Shown here piece by piece: positions 50,227 through 59,132 of a stretch of DNA of 59,132 nt. Numbering within the stretch: position 1 is the first letter of the stretch; each line of letters opens with the position of its first letter. The notes below the pieces were generated by a model. It saw nothing but the letters and a program-made list of their open reading frames with translations, was not told the origin of the DNA and made no database searches. Source of the DNA: Bryobacterales bacterium (GTDB lineage Bacteria > Acidobacteriota > Terriglobia > Bryobacterales > Bryobacteraceae); contig PLRS01000042.1 of NCBI GenBank assembly GCA_003164035.1, forward strand, positions 1-59,132. Direction: 5' to 3'. The position numbers and the translations under genes were made by a program.

Positions 50227-52743
50227 GTGTTAGAATCCGCTCCGATGATTGCCCCGTCCGCGCTATCGACGCTCGGCGGCGTACCTGTACGCCCGAAACG
50301 ATTCCTTCATCTCGCATTGCTTCTCTCCGTCTGCGCCTTGTGGCCTTTTCCTCTTCGGGCGGACTGGACGTCGCTGGCCAGTATGCCGCCGGCCCGGAAC
50401 GTGGACGGCGGCGTGGAGTATCGGAACCAGCAGGGAGTGGTGCGGCTGACCGTGGCCGGACCCGGCACCGTTCGCGTGCGGTTCAGTCCGGGTAAGGAGC
50501 TCGGCGGCGGCGATTCCTATGCCGTCCTTCCCGCCGCGGCACAGCCGCCGCGAGCGGCGTTCCAGTTCTCGAGCCAGGGCGCCGTGGACCGGTTACGCAC
50601 GGATCTTCTGACGATTGAAATCGGCCGCAGCCCGTTTCGGCTCCGCTTCCTCGATGCCGCCGGACACCTCCTCGACCGGGATACCGGAGCCATGGGCATG
50701 GCTTACGATCCGCAAGGCCGCGTTCGGGTGTGGAAAGAGCTGGAGCCGGATTCCCATTTCTTCGGATTCGGCGAAAAAGCCGGATTGCTCGACAAGCGCG
50801 GCGGATGGAACGGCGGCAGCTCGCTCGTCATGTGGAACTCGGACACTTACGGATACGACAACACCACCGACCCGCTCTACGACACGATCCCGTTCTTCAT
50901 GACCTTGCGGGACGGGGTGGCACACGGGACATTCTTCGACAACACTTCGTGGAGCAGTTTCGATGTTGGCCGGGAGAGCCCCAAGTCGATCAATTTCGGA
51001 GCCGAAAGCGGGGAGCTGGACTACTACATCATTGCGGGACCCTCGCCGGCCGACGTGTTGCGCCGATATGCCGAGCTGACCGGGCCCATGCCGATGCCTC
51101 CGCTGTGGGCGCTCGGCTATCAGCAGTGCCGCTACTCGTATTATCCGGATACCCGTGTGATGGAAATCGCCAGGGGATTTCGAGAGAGGCACATTCCGGC
51201 GGATGCCGTCTGGCTGGACATTCATTATATGGATGGCTACCGGATCTTCACCTGGGATCCGCAGCGGTTTCCCCATCCCGTCGAGATGATGCGGGACCTC
51301 GATAATCTCCACTTCAAGACCGTGTCGATCATCGACCCGGGCGTGAAGCAGGACCCGGGCTACGCGGCATACGACAGCGGCGTGAAAGCGGGCGTCTTCG
51401 TGAAGAACCCCGACGGGAAACTCTACTCCGGCCGAGTGTGGCCGGGGGCGGCGGTGTTTCCCGATTTCACCGATGCGCCGGCCAGAAAATGGTGGGCGGA
51501 CCGGATTGCCGAATTCGCGGCGAAAGGCCAGGCGGGTATTTGGGTGGATATGAACGAGCCTTCGATTTTCGATGGCCTCACCATGCCGGATGACGTGGTG
51601 TTCCACCGCGCCGGCGCGGCGGTGAGTCATGCCCGGATCCACAATGTTTTCGGCCAGCAGATGTCGCGGGCGACCCAGGAGGGGCTGCTTCAGCTTCACC
51701 CGGACCAGCGGCCCTTCGTGTTGACGCGGTCCACCTATGCGGGCGGGCAGCGCTATGCAGCGGTGTGGACCGGCGACAACGTGGCCGACTGGCCGCACCT
51801 CGAGGACGGTCTGGGAACCTTGCTGGGCATGGGGATCTCCGGGTTTCCTTTCGTGGGGAACGATATCGGCGGATTCAAAGATTCCGGGCCCGCCGACGCC
51901 GACCTGTTTACGCGTTGGATGGAGGCCGGGACCTTCTTCCCGTTCATGCGCGCCCATACCGTGCCGGAAGCGGCCAACAAGGAGCCCTGGGCGTTTGGCC
52001 CGGAGCACGAAGCCTACAACCGGCATGCCATCGAGCGCCGCTATCGATTCCTGCCCTACATTTATAACTCCTTCTACCAAGCCTCCGAGACCGGAATGCC
52101 GGTCATGCGCGCGCTGCTGCTGCAGTATCCGGAAGACCAGGCCACCTACACCGTCAGCGACGAATTCCTGGTTGGCCGGGACCTGCTGGTGGCGCCGATT
52201 CTTGCCCGTCAAACGAGCGCGCGTCAAGTCTACCTGCCGCGCGGCGCCTGGTACGACCTGAGGACGGATAAAGCCCTGGAGGGAGCGAAGCGGGTCGATG
52301 TGGAAGCGGCGGAAGACGAAGTGCCGCTGTTCGTCGCCGAGGGCGCCATCCTGTTCCGCGCGCCCGTGATGCAGTCGACGGCGGAGTGGCCCGCCTCCGA
52401 GCTGATCTTCGATATTTTCTCCCACGGCGCCACCGACCGGGAATATTACGAGGACGACGGCGGCACGTTCGCGTATCGTCAACAGGGATACTTCAAACGC
52501 ATCGTGTCGGTCCGGACCGAAACCGGGGGCGTAACCGTCACCCTGGGCGCGGCGCAGGGAACGTTCACCCCGCAACACATCCGCAACACGATCGTGCTGC
52601 ACTTCGCCCACGCGCCTCGCGGCGTATCGTTGAACGATCGGGACCTGGCGCCCGAGGCGATTCAATTCGACAGTGCCCGGTCCGTGCTCAGCTTACAAAT
52701 CCCGCAATCCGGCAGCCAGGAAAAGATCGTGGTTCACTGGTAG
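50227..52743 (+). CDS. Secreted GH31 family glycosidase
   Basis: 838 residues from a GTG; an ATG at 50245 is an alternative start. The signal peptide is centred on FLHLALLLSVCALWPFPLRA. An N-terminal beta-sandwich is followed by the GH31 barrel: FFGFGEKAG, MPPLWALGYQQCRYSYYP, WLDIHYMDGYRIFTWD, the nucleophile in IWVDMNEPSIF (D441 from the GTG) and the acid/base in VWTGDNVADW (D517). A C-terminal sandwich includes YYEDDGGTFAY. Such enzymes remove alpha-glucose or alpha-xylose units from oligosaccharides. The preceding 140 bases contain GC hairpins and no gene. Likely part of extracellular polysaccharide use. Confidence 0.94.
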   Translation: MLESAPMIAPSALSTLGGVPVRPKRFLHLALLLSVCALWPFPLRADWTSLASMPPARNVDGGVEYRNQQGVVRLTVAGPGTVRVRFSPGKELGGGDSYAVLPAAAQPPRAAFQFSSQGAVDRLRTDLLTIEIGRSPFRLRFLDAAGHLLDRDTGAMGMAYDPQGRVRVWKELEPDSHFFGFGEKAGLLDKRGGWNGGSSLVMWNSDTYGYDNTTDPLYDTIPFFMTLRDGVAHGTFFDNTSWSSFDVGRESPKSINFGAESGELDYYIIAGPSPADVLRRYAELTGPMPMPPLWALGYQQCRYSYYPDTRVMEIARGFRERHIPADAVWLDIHYMDGYRIFTWDPQRFPHPVEMMRDLDNLHFKTVSIIDPGVKQDPGYAAYDSGVKAGVFVKNPDGKLYSGRVWPGAAVFPDFTDAPARKWWADRIAEFAAKGQAGIWVDMNEPSIFDGLTMPDDVVFHRAGAAVSHARIHNVFGQQMSRATQEGLLQLHPDQRPFVLTRSTYAGGQRYAAVWTGDNVADWPHLEDGLGTLLGMGISGFPFVGNDIGGFKDSGPADADLFTRWMEAGTFFPFMRAHTVPEAANKEPWAFGPEHEAYNRHAIERRYRFLPYIYNSFYQASETGMPVMRALLLQYPEDQATYTVSDEFLVGRDLLVAPILARQTSARQVYLPRGAWYDLRTDKALEGAKRVDVEAAEDEVPLFVAEGAILFRAPVMQSTAEWPASELIFDIFSHGATDREYYEDDGGTFAYRQQGYFKRIVSVRTETGGVTVTLGAAQGTFTPQHIRNTIVLHFAHAPRGVSLNDRDLAPEAIQFDSARSVLSLQIPQSGSQEKIVVHW

Positions 52744-52759
52744 AACCGGAACGGGCACT

Positions 52760-53395
52760 TCAACTGAGTTGTTTATAGCCGGGCGGGATCTGAAAGGTCG
52801 CCGGATGCGGCTCCGCGGTCTGGGCGGTCTTGCACACTGAGGTTTGCACGCCGAAACTGCCGCTGATTTTCGTCAGCACGGGCAGATGGGTCTTGGCACA
52901 GGTCCAAACCTCGGCCACCACGGGCATTGCCGGCGGCTTTGGCATGGCTGGCGCGCCCGGCACGGAAGGCGCACCGGGCATTGCCGGCGGCTTGGGCATG
53001 GACGGCGGTTGGATGGTGAATCGCTTACCCACCGCCTGAATCCCCTGGATGAAGCCGGTGCCCAATTCCTGCACGTTCATGGGCGGCATCTGCGCGGACG
53101 GCTTGGGGATAGCCATTCCTGGCATACCCGGCACCGGCGGCATGGCGCCTTTCGGTATGGGAAGTGTGTGGGCCACCATTTTGACGTGATCGAGCACAAT
53201 CGCCTTCATGGCGCCGGGGTGGATGATGACGGAGATGTTCCCCATGTCGACGCGTGTCTTGCCATCGAGGGAACGCGTCATGGCGGAAGCCGATGGCGCC
53301 TGCGGCATTTTGGCCCCCGGCGCCTGCAGCGAGGTCAGGCACTGCGCGCAAGCCGGCGGTAGGGGAGGAGTAGGCGTCTGCGCCATAGCAACCAC
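52760..53395 (-). CDS. Pro/Met-rich hypothetical protein (DUF4412-like)
   Basis: 211 residues. The segment TRSLDGKTRVDMGNISVIIHP, then GAMKAIVLDHVKMVAHTLP, resembles DUF4412-type periplasmic proteins. The middle is a tandem low-complexity block built on PAMPGAP / PKPPAMP units with a second MPPVPGMPGM run. The C-terminal part has a Cys pair (WTCAKTHLPVL and SVCKTAQ). There is no signal peptide at the predicted GTG start, although a TPTPPLPPACAQC sequence follows, so the 5' end may be lost or the start wrong. Confidence 0.6.
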   Translation of the reverse strand: MVAMAQTPTPPLPPACAQCLTSLQAPGAKMPQAPSASAMTRSLDGKTRVDMGNISVIIHPGAMKAIVLDHVKMVAHTLPIPKGAMPPVPGMPGMAIPKPSAQMPPMNVQELGTGFIQGIQAVGKRFTIQPPSMPKPPAMPGAPSVPGAPAMPKPPAMPVVAEVWTCAKTHLPVLTKISGSFGVQTSVCKTAQTAEPHPATFQIPPGYKQLS

Positions 53396-53453
53396 AGAGT
53401 ACCACTTTCCCGGCGGTGGAAAAGCTCCGGGCGCGGCGAGGCTGTGCCGGGAT

Positions 53454-54887
53454 TTATGCGCCCGCCGCCTGGTCCTGGCTCGATCCGTACTCTTTCAGCT
53501 TATTGTGTAGCGTTTTCAAGCTGATACCGAGGATTTCGGCAGCCCGGGTCTTGTTGTTGCGGGTGAATTCCAGGGTGCGCAGAATCAGCCCGCGCTCGGC
53601 TTCTTCCACGGTAGTACCGATCTGAAAACGGACCCCGCCCGTTTCCGCCGGGACGGGCGCTTCCCCCGTGCGGCCGGCCGTACTGTCGGCGACGCCGGCG
53701 GGCGCCCGGTTCTGCAGAAACGCCGGCAGGTGCTGCATTTCAATAGCGCCTTCACCGGCCAGAATGACGGCCCGCTCCAGCACGTTGCGCAGTTCCCGGA
53801 CGTTACCGGGCCAGCTATGCCGCTCCAGCACTTCGAACACCGCGGGAGAGATCTCGGCCACGTGGCACTCGTGTTTGCGGTTCAGGTCGGCCAGCAGCGC
53901 TTCGGCGAGAGGCCGGATGTCCTGCTTGCGTTCGCGCAGCGGGGGCAGGTGTACTTGGAAAACGTTGAGGCGATAAAAGAGATCCTCACGCAAAAGGCCG
54001 CCGCGGACGGCCTCTTCGGGCACTTTATTGGTGGCCGCCACCACCCGCACGTCCACTTCGAATTCGTGCTTCCCGCCCAGGCGCCGCACTTTCGAATCTT
54101 CCAGAATACGCAGCAGCTTGGCCTGCGTAGCGAGGGGCATTTCGCCGATCTCGTCAAGCAACAGGGTGCCGTTCTGGGCCACTTCGAAACAGCCGGCCCG
54201 GCGCTCGCTGGCACCCGTAAACGAGCCCTTCTCGTGGCCGAACAGCTCGCTTTCGATGAGCGATTCGGGAAGCGCCGCGCAGTTGATGGCGACAAACGGG
54301 CCCTGGCGCCGCGGGCTAAGCGCATGCAAGGTACGCGCCACCAATTCTTTGCCGGTGCCGCTTTCGCCCGTAACCAGCACGCAGGCTCTGCTGGGACCGG
54401 CCTGCTGCAGCAGGGCGAAAATCTCCTGCATGCGCGGCGAAGCTCCCACCAGTTGCCCGAGCGAGCCCTTATAGCCAAGCTGCCGCTCCAGGTTGCGCTT
54501 CTCCTCCCGCAGACCGGCATGGGCGGCGGCGCGGCGCAGCAGCACTTCCAGGGTGCGAGGCTGAATGGGCTTTTCCAGGAACCAATAAGCGCCCAGCTCG
54601 TGTACGGTCTTGACGGCGGTCTCAATATTGCCGTAGGCCGTAAGTACGATGGCGGGCGGCATGTCGCCGGATTCCCGCAGCCGCGACAGAAACCCAAAAC
54701 CGTCCAAACCGGGCATGTTCAGGTCGGTAAGGATCACATCGGCCGGAAAATCCGCCAGCTTGGCAAGGGCTTCGTTGCCTTCAGCGGCCATTTCGGGCTG
54801 CATCCCCCAGGCGGATACCATGGCGGAGAGGCCGCTTCGCTGGCTACTTTCGTCGTCCACGATCAGAACTTTTATCGGCTGGATCAA
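53454..54887 (-). CDS. Sigma-54-dependent response regulator (NtrC family)
   Basis: 477 residues. The receiver domain has D55 in ILTDLNMPG and K106 in FLEKP. The AAA+ domain (about 140-370) has Walker A GESGTGKE at 174-181, the sigma-54 contact loop GSFTGA at 221-226 (GAFTGA in most members) and GTLLLDEIGEM. A Fis-type helix-turn-helix ends the protein (TRAAEILGISLKTLHNKLKEYG). It should activate sigma-54 promoters when phosphorylated by a kinase that is not in this window. A proline/threonine linker separates the AAA+ and Fis domains. Confidence 0.95.
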   Translation of the reverse strand: MIQPIKVLIVDDESSQRSGLSAMVSAWGMQPEMAAEGNEALAKLADFPADVILTDLNMPGLDGFGFLSRLRESGDMPPAIVLTAYGNIETAVKTVHELGAYWFLEKPIQPRTLEVLLRRAAAHAGLREEKRNLERQLGYKGSLGQLVGASPRMQEIFALLQQAGPSRACVLVTGESGTGKELVARTLHALSPRRQGPFVAINCAALPESLIESELFGHEKGSFTGASERRAGCFEVAQNGTLLLDEIGEMPLATQAKLLRILEDSKVRRLGGKHEFEVDVRVVAATNKVPEEAVRGGLLREDLFYRLNVFQVHLPPLRERKQDIRPLAEALLADLNRKHECHVAEISPAVFEVLERHSWPGNVRELRNVLERAVILAGEGAIEMQHLPAFLQNRAPAGVADSTAGRTGEAPVPAETGGVRFQIGTTVEEAERGLILRTLEFTRNNKTRAAEILGISLKTLHNKLKEYGSSQDQAAGA

Positions 54888-54986
54888 GGCGAAACCTTAC
54901 TGTAAGGATAACTTCAATCCCCATTGTACGCTTGGTTTCCCAAATTCTTCCCTCCGCTGGTACTGCTGTTGAAACCCGCTGGCGTC

Positions 54987-55144
54987 AGATGCTTAACCGA
55001 TCTGGGGATTTCACGGCTTAGGCGCGGAAACCGCTCCCTCGCGGTCGCGGCTCGGTTACGGGTGCCGCGTGTTTTCAGTCACTTACCGATCCGCTACCGC
55101 GAGGGACGGTTTCCCGGAACGGATTTCCCCCGGATCGGTTAAGC
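54987..55144. repeat. Family A palindromic element with 13-bp flanking repeat
   Basis: The ends are ATGCTTAACCGATCTGGGG and the inverse CCCCGGATCGGTTAAGC. The inner arms are AAACCGCTCCCTCGCGGTCG with an inverse carrying several changes, and the loop contains GTGCCGCGTGTTTTCAGTC. ACCCGCTGGCGTC occurs on both sides (54974-54986 and 55145-55157), an exact 13-bp direct repeat (the last few bases of the right end are ambiguous with the element). It fills the gap between the response regulator and the next gene. Confidence 0.82.
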
Positions 55145-55214
55145 ACCCGCTGGCGTCGGGCGGCCGGGGCGTCGGCCGAGCGCGTGCTAGGATGAAAGCG
55201 GAAGCTCCCGCGAG

Positions 55215-56714
55215 ATGGCGTTGCGCGCACTCATCAGCCTGGCCAGACGGCGGCTGTTCTGGAATCGGTTACTGGCCGAGGGCGTGCGCGCGGCCAGCAT
55301 CGCGCTGGGCGCGCCGATTCTGCTTCTGGTGGCGGGTACCGGGCTGTTCGGGTGGGAATGGCTGGTCCCGGTGCCGTTCGCAGCCGCGGCTTGGGCTTTC
55401 CATAGGGCTTGGCGGCGGCGGCCCTCCGCGTATCGCGCCGCCTGCACCGTCGACCGGCGGCTCGCATTTGCCGACGCCCTTTCGACGGCGTTCCACTTCA
55501 GCCAGCCCGGCCATGTCCCCGTGTCGGAAGAGCTGCGCCAACTGCAGTTCGATCAAGCCGAGCGGCTGGCGGCGGCGGCGGATGCCACCAGCGCCGTCCC
55601 TTGGGTAGTACCGCGATCGATCTACGTCCTGCTGGCGCTGGTGGCCGTGGCATCCGGACTGTTTGCCTTGCGCTTCGGATTGAGCCGGAGTCTGGACCTG
55701 AGGCCGCCCCTGGCGCGCCTGATCGAGCGGGAACTGGGCATCGATAACCCTCCCCAGCAGGTTGCCCGTGGTGGCCGGCCTAAACGCCCCGCGACGCCCG
55801 AGCCGGAACCTGCCTCCGACGCCGATCCGGCCAACGACCAAACCGACGGCGCCGCCCAGCAAACCGATATCGACGACGAAATTGCCCAGGCGTTGGGAAA
55901 CCACCCCGATTCGAAACCGGGCGACTCGGCTCACCAGCAGGGCACCGCCCGCGCCTCCGGAGACAAAGGCGAGGACGGCCCCAAAGGCCCCTCCGACCGC
56001 AGTTCCACCGCGCCAAATGAATCCGCCGAGGCGAGCCAGAAAGGCGACTCCAAGACCGGTGAGGGGCAAAAACGCGACTCCAAAGAGAACGCCGGTGGCG
56101 ATGGCGAAAATTCCAGTCTGCTCAGCAAGGTCAAGGATGCCTTTGAAAACCTGCTGTCGAAAATGAAGCCGCAGCAGGGCAATCCCGGCTCCCAGGAGCA
56201 GAGTTCGCGCGATCAGGCCGGCCAGAAGCCGGGCAAAGGGCAGTCGAACGCCGCCAAACCCGAGTCCGCCCAGAACGGACAACCTCCCGGCGACCGGCAG
56301 GAAGGTTCCCAAGACAGCCAGGCCGCCGAAGAATCCCCAAATGCACCCAACCCGTCGGGGAAAGGCAGCGGCAAGAGCCAGGACGCACAAGTCAGCAGGC
56401 AGCCGGGCAGCGGTGTAGGCAGTCAGGAAGGCGATAAGGGTATCAAACAGGCTGAACAACTGGCTGCCATGGGCAAGATCACCGAGATCATTGGCAAGCG
56501 CTCGGCCAATCTGACCGGTGAGGCCACCCTAGAAGTGAAATCCACTACCCAGCAATTGCATACCCAATACGCACAGCGCAGCGCGCAGCACGCCCAAACC
56601 GGCTCCTCGATTTCGCGCGACGAGGTGCCGGTGGCGCTCCAAGCCTACGTCGTTCAGTATTTCGAGCAGGTTCGCAAGCAACCAGTACCGGCCGAGGCCG
56701 GAAAGAAGCCATAG
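55215..56714 (+). CDS. Membrane protein with long low-complexity region
   Basis: 499 residues. Two hydrophobic segments near the N-terminus (about 28-60, IALGAPILLLVAGTGLFGWE) and a third at about 137-155 (IYVLLALVAVASGLFAL) anchor it. Residues about 175-410 are highly polar and disordered, rich in Gln, Ser, Asp, Lys and Gly (DGPKGPSDRSS, GEGQKRDSKENAGG, QNGQPPGDRQEG). The last 85 residues are again folded (KITEIIGKRSANLTGEATLE, then EVPVALQAYVVQYFEQVRK). It resembles acidobacterial proteins seen near MoxR/DUF58 genes, though none are here. Function unknown. Confidence 0.75.
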   Translation: MALRALISLARRRLFWNRLLAEGVRAASIALGAPILLLVAGTGLFGWEWLVPVPFAAAAWAFHRAWRRRPSAYRAACTVDRRLAFADALSTAFHFSQPGHVPVSEELRQLQFDQAERLAAAADATSAVPWVVPRSIYVLLALVAVASGLFALRFGLSRSLDLRPPLARLIERELGIDNPPQQVARGGRPKRPATPEPEPASDADPANDQTDGAAQQTDIDDEIAQALGNHPDSKPGDSAHQQGTARASGDKGEDGPKGPSDRSSTAPNESAEASQKGDSKTGEGQKRDSKENAGGDGENSSLLSKVKDAFENLLSKMKPQQGNPGSQEQSSRDQAGQKPGKGQSNAAKPESAQNGQPPGDRQEGSQDSQAAEESPNAPNPSGKGSGKSQDAQVSRQPGSGVGSQEGDKGIKQAEQLAAMGKITEIIGKRSANLTGEATLEVKSTTQQLHTQYAQRSAQHAQTGSSISRDEVPVALQAYVVQYFEQVRKQPVPAEAGKKP

Positions 56715-56766
56715 CCGACGTGCACTCTTAAGTCTTCCGCCGAACCAGCCGATTATTCCACTGGTT

Positions 56767-59132
56767 ATGCTAAGGCGGATTGCCGTAGTACTGAATCTTC
56801 TCGTACTGGCTTCCTGGGTGGCCGTGGCGCAGTCCCGCGACGTGCCTTTGATGTTCGAACCCAATCTGGGCCAGGCGAACACGGCGGCGGAATTTGTGGC
56901 GCACACCCCCCGGTGCGCCGCCCAATTCGATCCCCATGGGGTAACGCTCCGACGCGGCGGAGACACGATTCGCATCGCTTTCCGCAACGCCAACCCGGCA
57001 ACCCGTCTCAGCGGTCTGGGGCCTGCCGGGGGCAGAGCGAACTATTTCATTGGCCCTAAAGCGAATTGGATCGGGGGAATCCCGCTGTATCGGGGGGTCC
57101 GATACGCCGAGGTCTATCCGGGAATTGACCTGGATTTCCATTCGCCTGGCGGCCCTCCAGGAGAGTCCCCCGGCGCGGAGCATGGCGGCGATCTGGAATA
57201 CGATTTCCTGCTTGCCCCGGGCGCCAAGGTGTCGGCCATCCGGCTGGCATTCAGCGGCATTCAAACCACTTATCTGGACCGCGGGGATCTTGTCCTGAAA
57301 ACGTCGCAGGGCGAGTTTCGACATCGCCGTCCGCGCCTTTATCGGGAGAAAAACGGCAAGAGACTGGAAATCGGCGGCGGATATGTGCTTCGCGGCCGGA
57401 ATGAAGTTGGCTTTGAGGTGGCGCCTGGTTGGGCGGACAGTCCGCTGGTCATCGATCCGGTGGTCACGTATTCGACGTTCATGGGGGGCGGCGGCAACAC
57501 CATGGCTTGGGCCGTGGCAGTCGATTCCGCCGACTGTATCTACCTGGCGGGAGAAACTCTACCCGTCAATTTCGGCGCAACATTCCAGGTTTCGGACTCA
57601 CTCTCCAGCACCGATGCTTTCCTGGTGGAGATGAACTCCGCGGGAACGGCCATGGTGTATGCCGCATACTTCGGTGGGACCGGGCGATCCTCGGCGCGCG
57701 GCGTGGCCGTCGACTCTGGCGGCAACGCCTACATAACGGGCTTTGCTTATTCCACGGATTTTCCCACCACTTCAGGCGCATACCGCAGTTCGACGCTGGG
57801 GATGGCCGACGTTTTCGCGCTGAAGCTCAATCCCACCGGTAGCGCTTTGGTGTACTCCGCTCTGTTCGGCGGCGCGGGGAACGATTTAGCCACCGGAATT
57901 GCCATCGATAGTTCGGGGAACGCCTACATTTCCGGGTCCACCGCCTCCTTGGCATTTCCGATCACCAACGCCTTCCAGTCCTCCTACGGTGGCGGCGTTC
58001 AAGATGCTTTTGTTACCAAAATCAACTCCACCGGTACCACCCTCCTCTATTCCACGTTTCTGGGTGGCACGGGCAACGACGTCGCCAACGGCATCGCGGT
58101 CGATTCGTCGGGTTCGGTTTACGTCGCGGGTTACACCGACTCGCTCAAGTTTCCGATCGCCAGCGCTCTATACGGCACGCCCGCCGGACAGGGCGACGCT
58201 TTTGTGGCCAAGCTGACTCCGTCGGGCACGGGCCTGGTTTTCGCCACGTATCTTGGCGGTAGCCAGGTTGACGTAGCCAACGCCATAGCTATCGACTCCC
58301 TGGACAACGTGTTTGTAACCGGAACCACGCTCTCGACTAACTTCCCGGTTACCGCCGGAGCGTTCCAGACCGCCAACGCCGGTTCCTACGATGCTTTCGT
58401 TACCGAACTGAATTCTGAAGGGAGCGCTCTCGTCTATTCGACTTATCTGGGCGGCGAGGGCTCCGACCAGGCCAACGCCATCGCTGTCCTCGGCGACGTC
58501 GCCTACGTCGCCGGGTTCACTTATTCGCACTATTATCCGGTGCGGGATGCCGTTCAATCCGCCCTGGGCGGCGCCCAGGACGCTTTCGTCACCGCGATCG
58601 CCAGCGGCGGGAGCTCGCTGGTCTGGTCGACCTACCTTGGCGGCATCGAAGACGACCAGGCCAACGGCGTCGCGGTCGACTCGTCCGCCAACGCCTACAT
58701 CGCCGGCTGGACGCTTTCCTCGAACTTTCCTGTCACTGGAGGCGCTTTCCAGACGGCCTATGCGGTCGAAAGCGGCTTCCTGGTGAAATTGTCGACGAGC
58801 ACTGCGACGGCCACCGCTCCCCTGCAGTTGATTCCGGTCGCTCCTTGCCGCATCATGGATACGCGGAAGGCGGACGGACCTCTCGGCGGACCCACGATTC
58901 CAGCCGGCGCGACTCGCGCCATTCCAGTCCCGTCCAGTAGCTGCGGTATCCCGTCGAACGCGGCGGCCTATTCGCTCAATGTTACCGTCGTACCCAGGGC
59001 GGGCGTCCTGAACTATTTGACGGTCTGGCCGACAGGGCAGTCGCAACCGCTTGTCTCGACGCTCAATTCGCTGGACGGGGAGATCCTGGCCAACGCCGCC
59101 ATCGTTCCGGCCGGCACGGGCGGGTCCATCGA
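56767..59132 (+). CDS. Large SBBP-repeat exported protein, 3' end outside window
   Basis: 788 codons are visible and the frame is still open at the window end. The signal peptide is AVVLNLLVLASWVAVAQ. An N-terminal domain (about 25-235, with LMFEPNLGQANTAAEFVAHT, ANYFIGPKANWIGGIP and YPGIDLDFH) is the kind that precedes SBBP repeats. About eight SBBP repeats follow, each with the core YSTYLGG...ANAIAVDSSGNAYVAG and a TDFPTTSGAYRSS-type strand. From about 687 comes a domain with PCRIMDTRKADGPLGGPTIP and YSLNVTVVPRAGVLNYLTVW, common at the C-terminus of such proteins. It is probably secreted or on the cell surface; unlike the gene at 46562, this frame is intact. Confidence 0.88.
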   Translation, partial: MLRRIAVVLNLLVLASWVAVAQSRDVPLMFEPNLGQANTAAEFVAHTPRCAAQFDPHGVTLRRGGDTIRIAFRNANPATRLSGLGPAGGRANYFIGPKANWIGGIPLYRGVRYAEVYPGIDLDFHSPGGPPGESPGAEHGGDLEYDFLLAPGAKVSAIRLAFSGIQTTYLDRGDLVLKTSQGEFRHRRPRLYREKNGKRLEIGGGYVLRGRNEVGFEVAPGWADSPLVIDPVVTYSTFMGGGGNTMAWAVAVDSADCIYLAGETLPVNFGATFQVSDSLSSTDAFLVEMNSAGTAMVYAAYFGGTGRSSARGVAVDSGGNAYITGFAYSTDFPTTSGAYRSSTLGMADVFALKLNPTGSALVYSALFGGAGNDLATGIAIDSSGNAYISGSTASLAFPITNAFQSSYGGGVQDAFVTKINSTGTTLLYSTFLGGTGNDVANGIAVDSSGSVYVAGYTDSLKFPIASALYGTPAGQGDAFVAKLTPSGTGLVFATYLGGSQVDVANAIAIDSLDNVFVTGTTLSTNFPVTAGAFQTANAGSYDAFVTELNSEGSALVYSTYLGGEGSDQANAIAVLGDVAYVAGFTYSHYYPVRDAVQSALGGAQDAFVTAIASGGSSLVWSTYLGGIEDDQANGVAVDSSANAYIAGWTLSSNFPVTGGAFQTAYAVESGFLVKLSTSTATATAPLQLIPVAPCRIMDTRKADGPLGGPTIPAGATRAIPVPSSSCGIPSNAAAYSLNVTVVPRAGVLNYLTVWPTGQSQPLVSTLNSLDGEILANAAIVPAGTGGSI

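Noticed and set aside
50593-52665. 690-codon minus-strand frame opposite the GH31 gene
   Set aside because: Shadow of the glycosidase; no domain or ribosome site.
39563-55144. Recurring palindromes as a CRISPR array
   Set aside because: Copies lie kilobases apart, are about 150 bp long, and there are no regular spacers or cas genes.

Overview
The window looks like about 59 kb of a GC-rich Acidobacteriota chromosome, most likely of the Bryobacterales/Solibacter type. The evidence is the protein families: exported proteins with SBBP repeats and the Solibacter-type C-terminal domain (TIGR03437 style), a DUF6599 protein, a winged-helix/beta-propeller regulator, and short secreted low-complexity proteins. 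There is no rRNA, tRNA, CRISPR array, phage module or intact transposase that I can see. Genus-level placement is inference.

Layout. 1-7.1 kb (minus strand): the first codons of a gene leaving the window, a broken winged-helix/propeller gene, a KdpD/KdpE-like two-component pair, glnE, and a coupled pair of small proteins. 7.2-9.1 kb: a membrane protein, a ribbon-helix-helix (RHH) gene with a partner, and a MOSC protein. 9.1-17.6 kb: glnA (its Tyr397 is the expected GlnE target), a DHA2 drug-efflux MFS protein, a PIG-L deacetylase divergent from an enolase-superfamily dehydratase and an APC permease, and an ATP-dependent DNA ligase. 17.6-25.4 kb: a broken exported protein, an HExxH membrane protein, an SDR-aroK pair, a LON-domain/TonB/HAD operon, a MazEF-type module and a DUF4160-DUF2442 pair with a DUF433 relic. 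25.4-30.9 kb: the leucine operon leuA-leuB-leuC-leuD divergent from a LysR regulator.

31.4-38.8 kb holds the most distinctive locus: a two-module NRPS (AMP-ligase-T-C-A-T-TE) whose loading domain resembles Pcs60/oxalyl-CoA ligases and whose thioesterase has Cys at the nucleophile position, followed by a fusion of a [2Fe-2S] thioredoxin-like ferredoxin and an O-methyltransferase. Together they suggest a small biosynthetic cluster for a methylated acyl-amino-acid product; this is inference. 38.9-59.1 kb is accessory: glutamate decarboxylase behind a Gcr-family membrane protein, an eqolisin (G1) peptidase, a DUF6599 protein, a redoxin, several exported repeat proteins (two of them broken), a GYD protein, a secreted GH31 glycosidase, a sigma-54 response regulator, a low-complexity membrane protein, and a large SBBP protein that runs off the end.

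The main non-genic signal is a dispersed family of palindromic elements, about 145-160 bp, called family A here. Four near-complete copies (39563, 44399, 46283, 54987) and several partial ones lie between genes. The complete copies are flanked by direct repeats of 6-13 bp, as expected of target-site duplications. A second element (family B, 12371-12496) has inserted into a family A copy and is flanked by CTTG on both sides. Family A arms also contain the stop codons of the MOSC and gadB genes. Four exported or regulatory genes in the window are broken by frame changes, so either surface genes are decaying here or the assembly has local errors.
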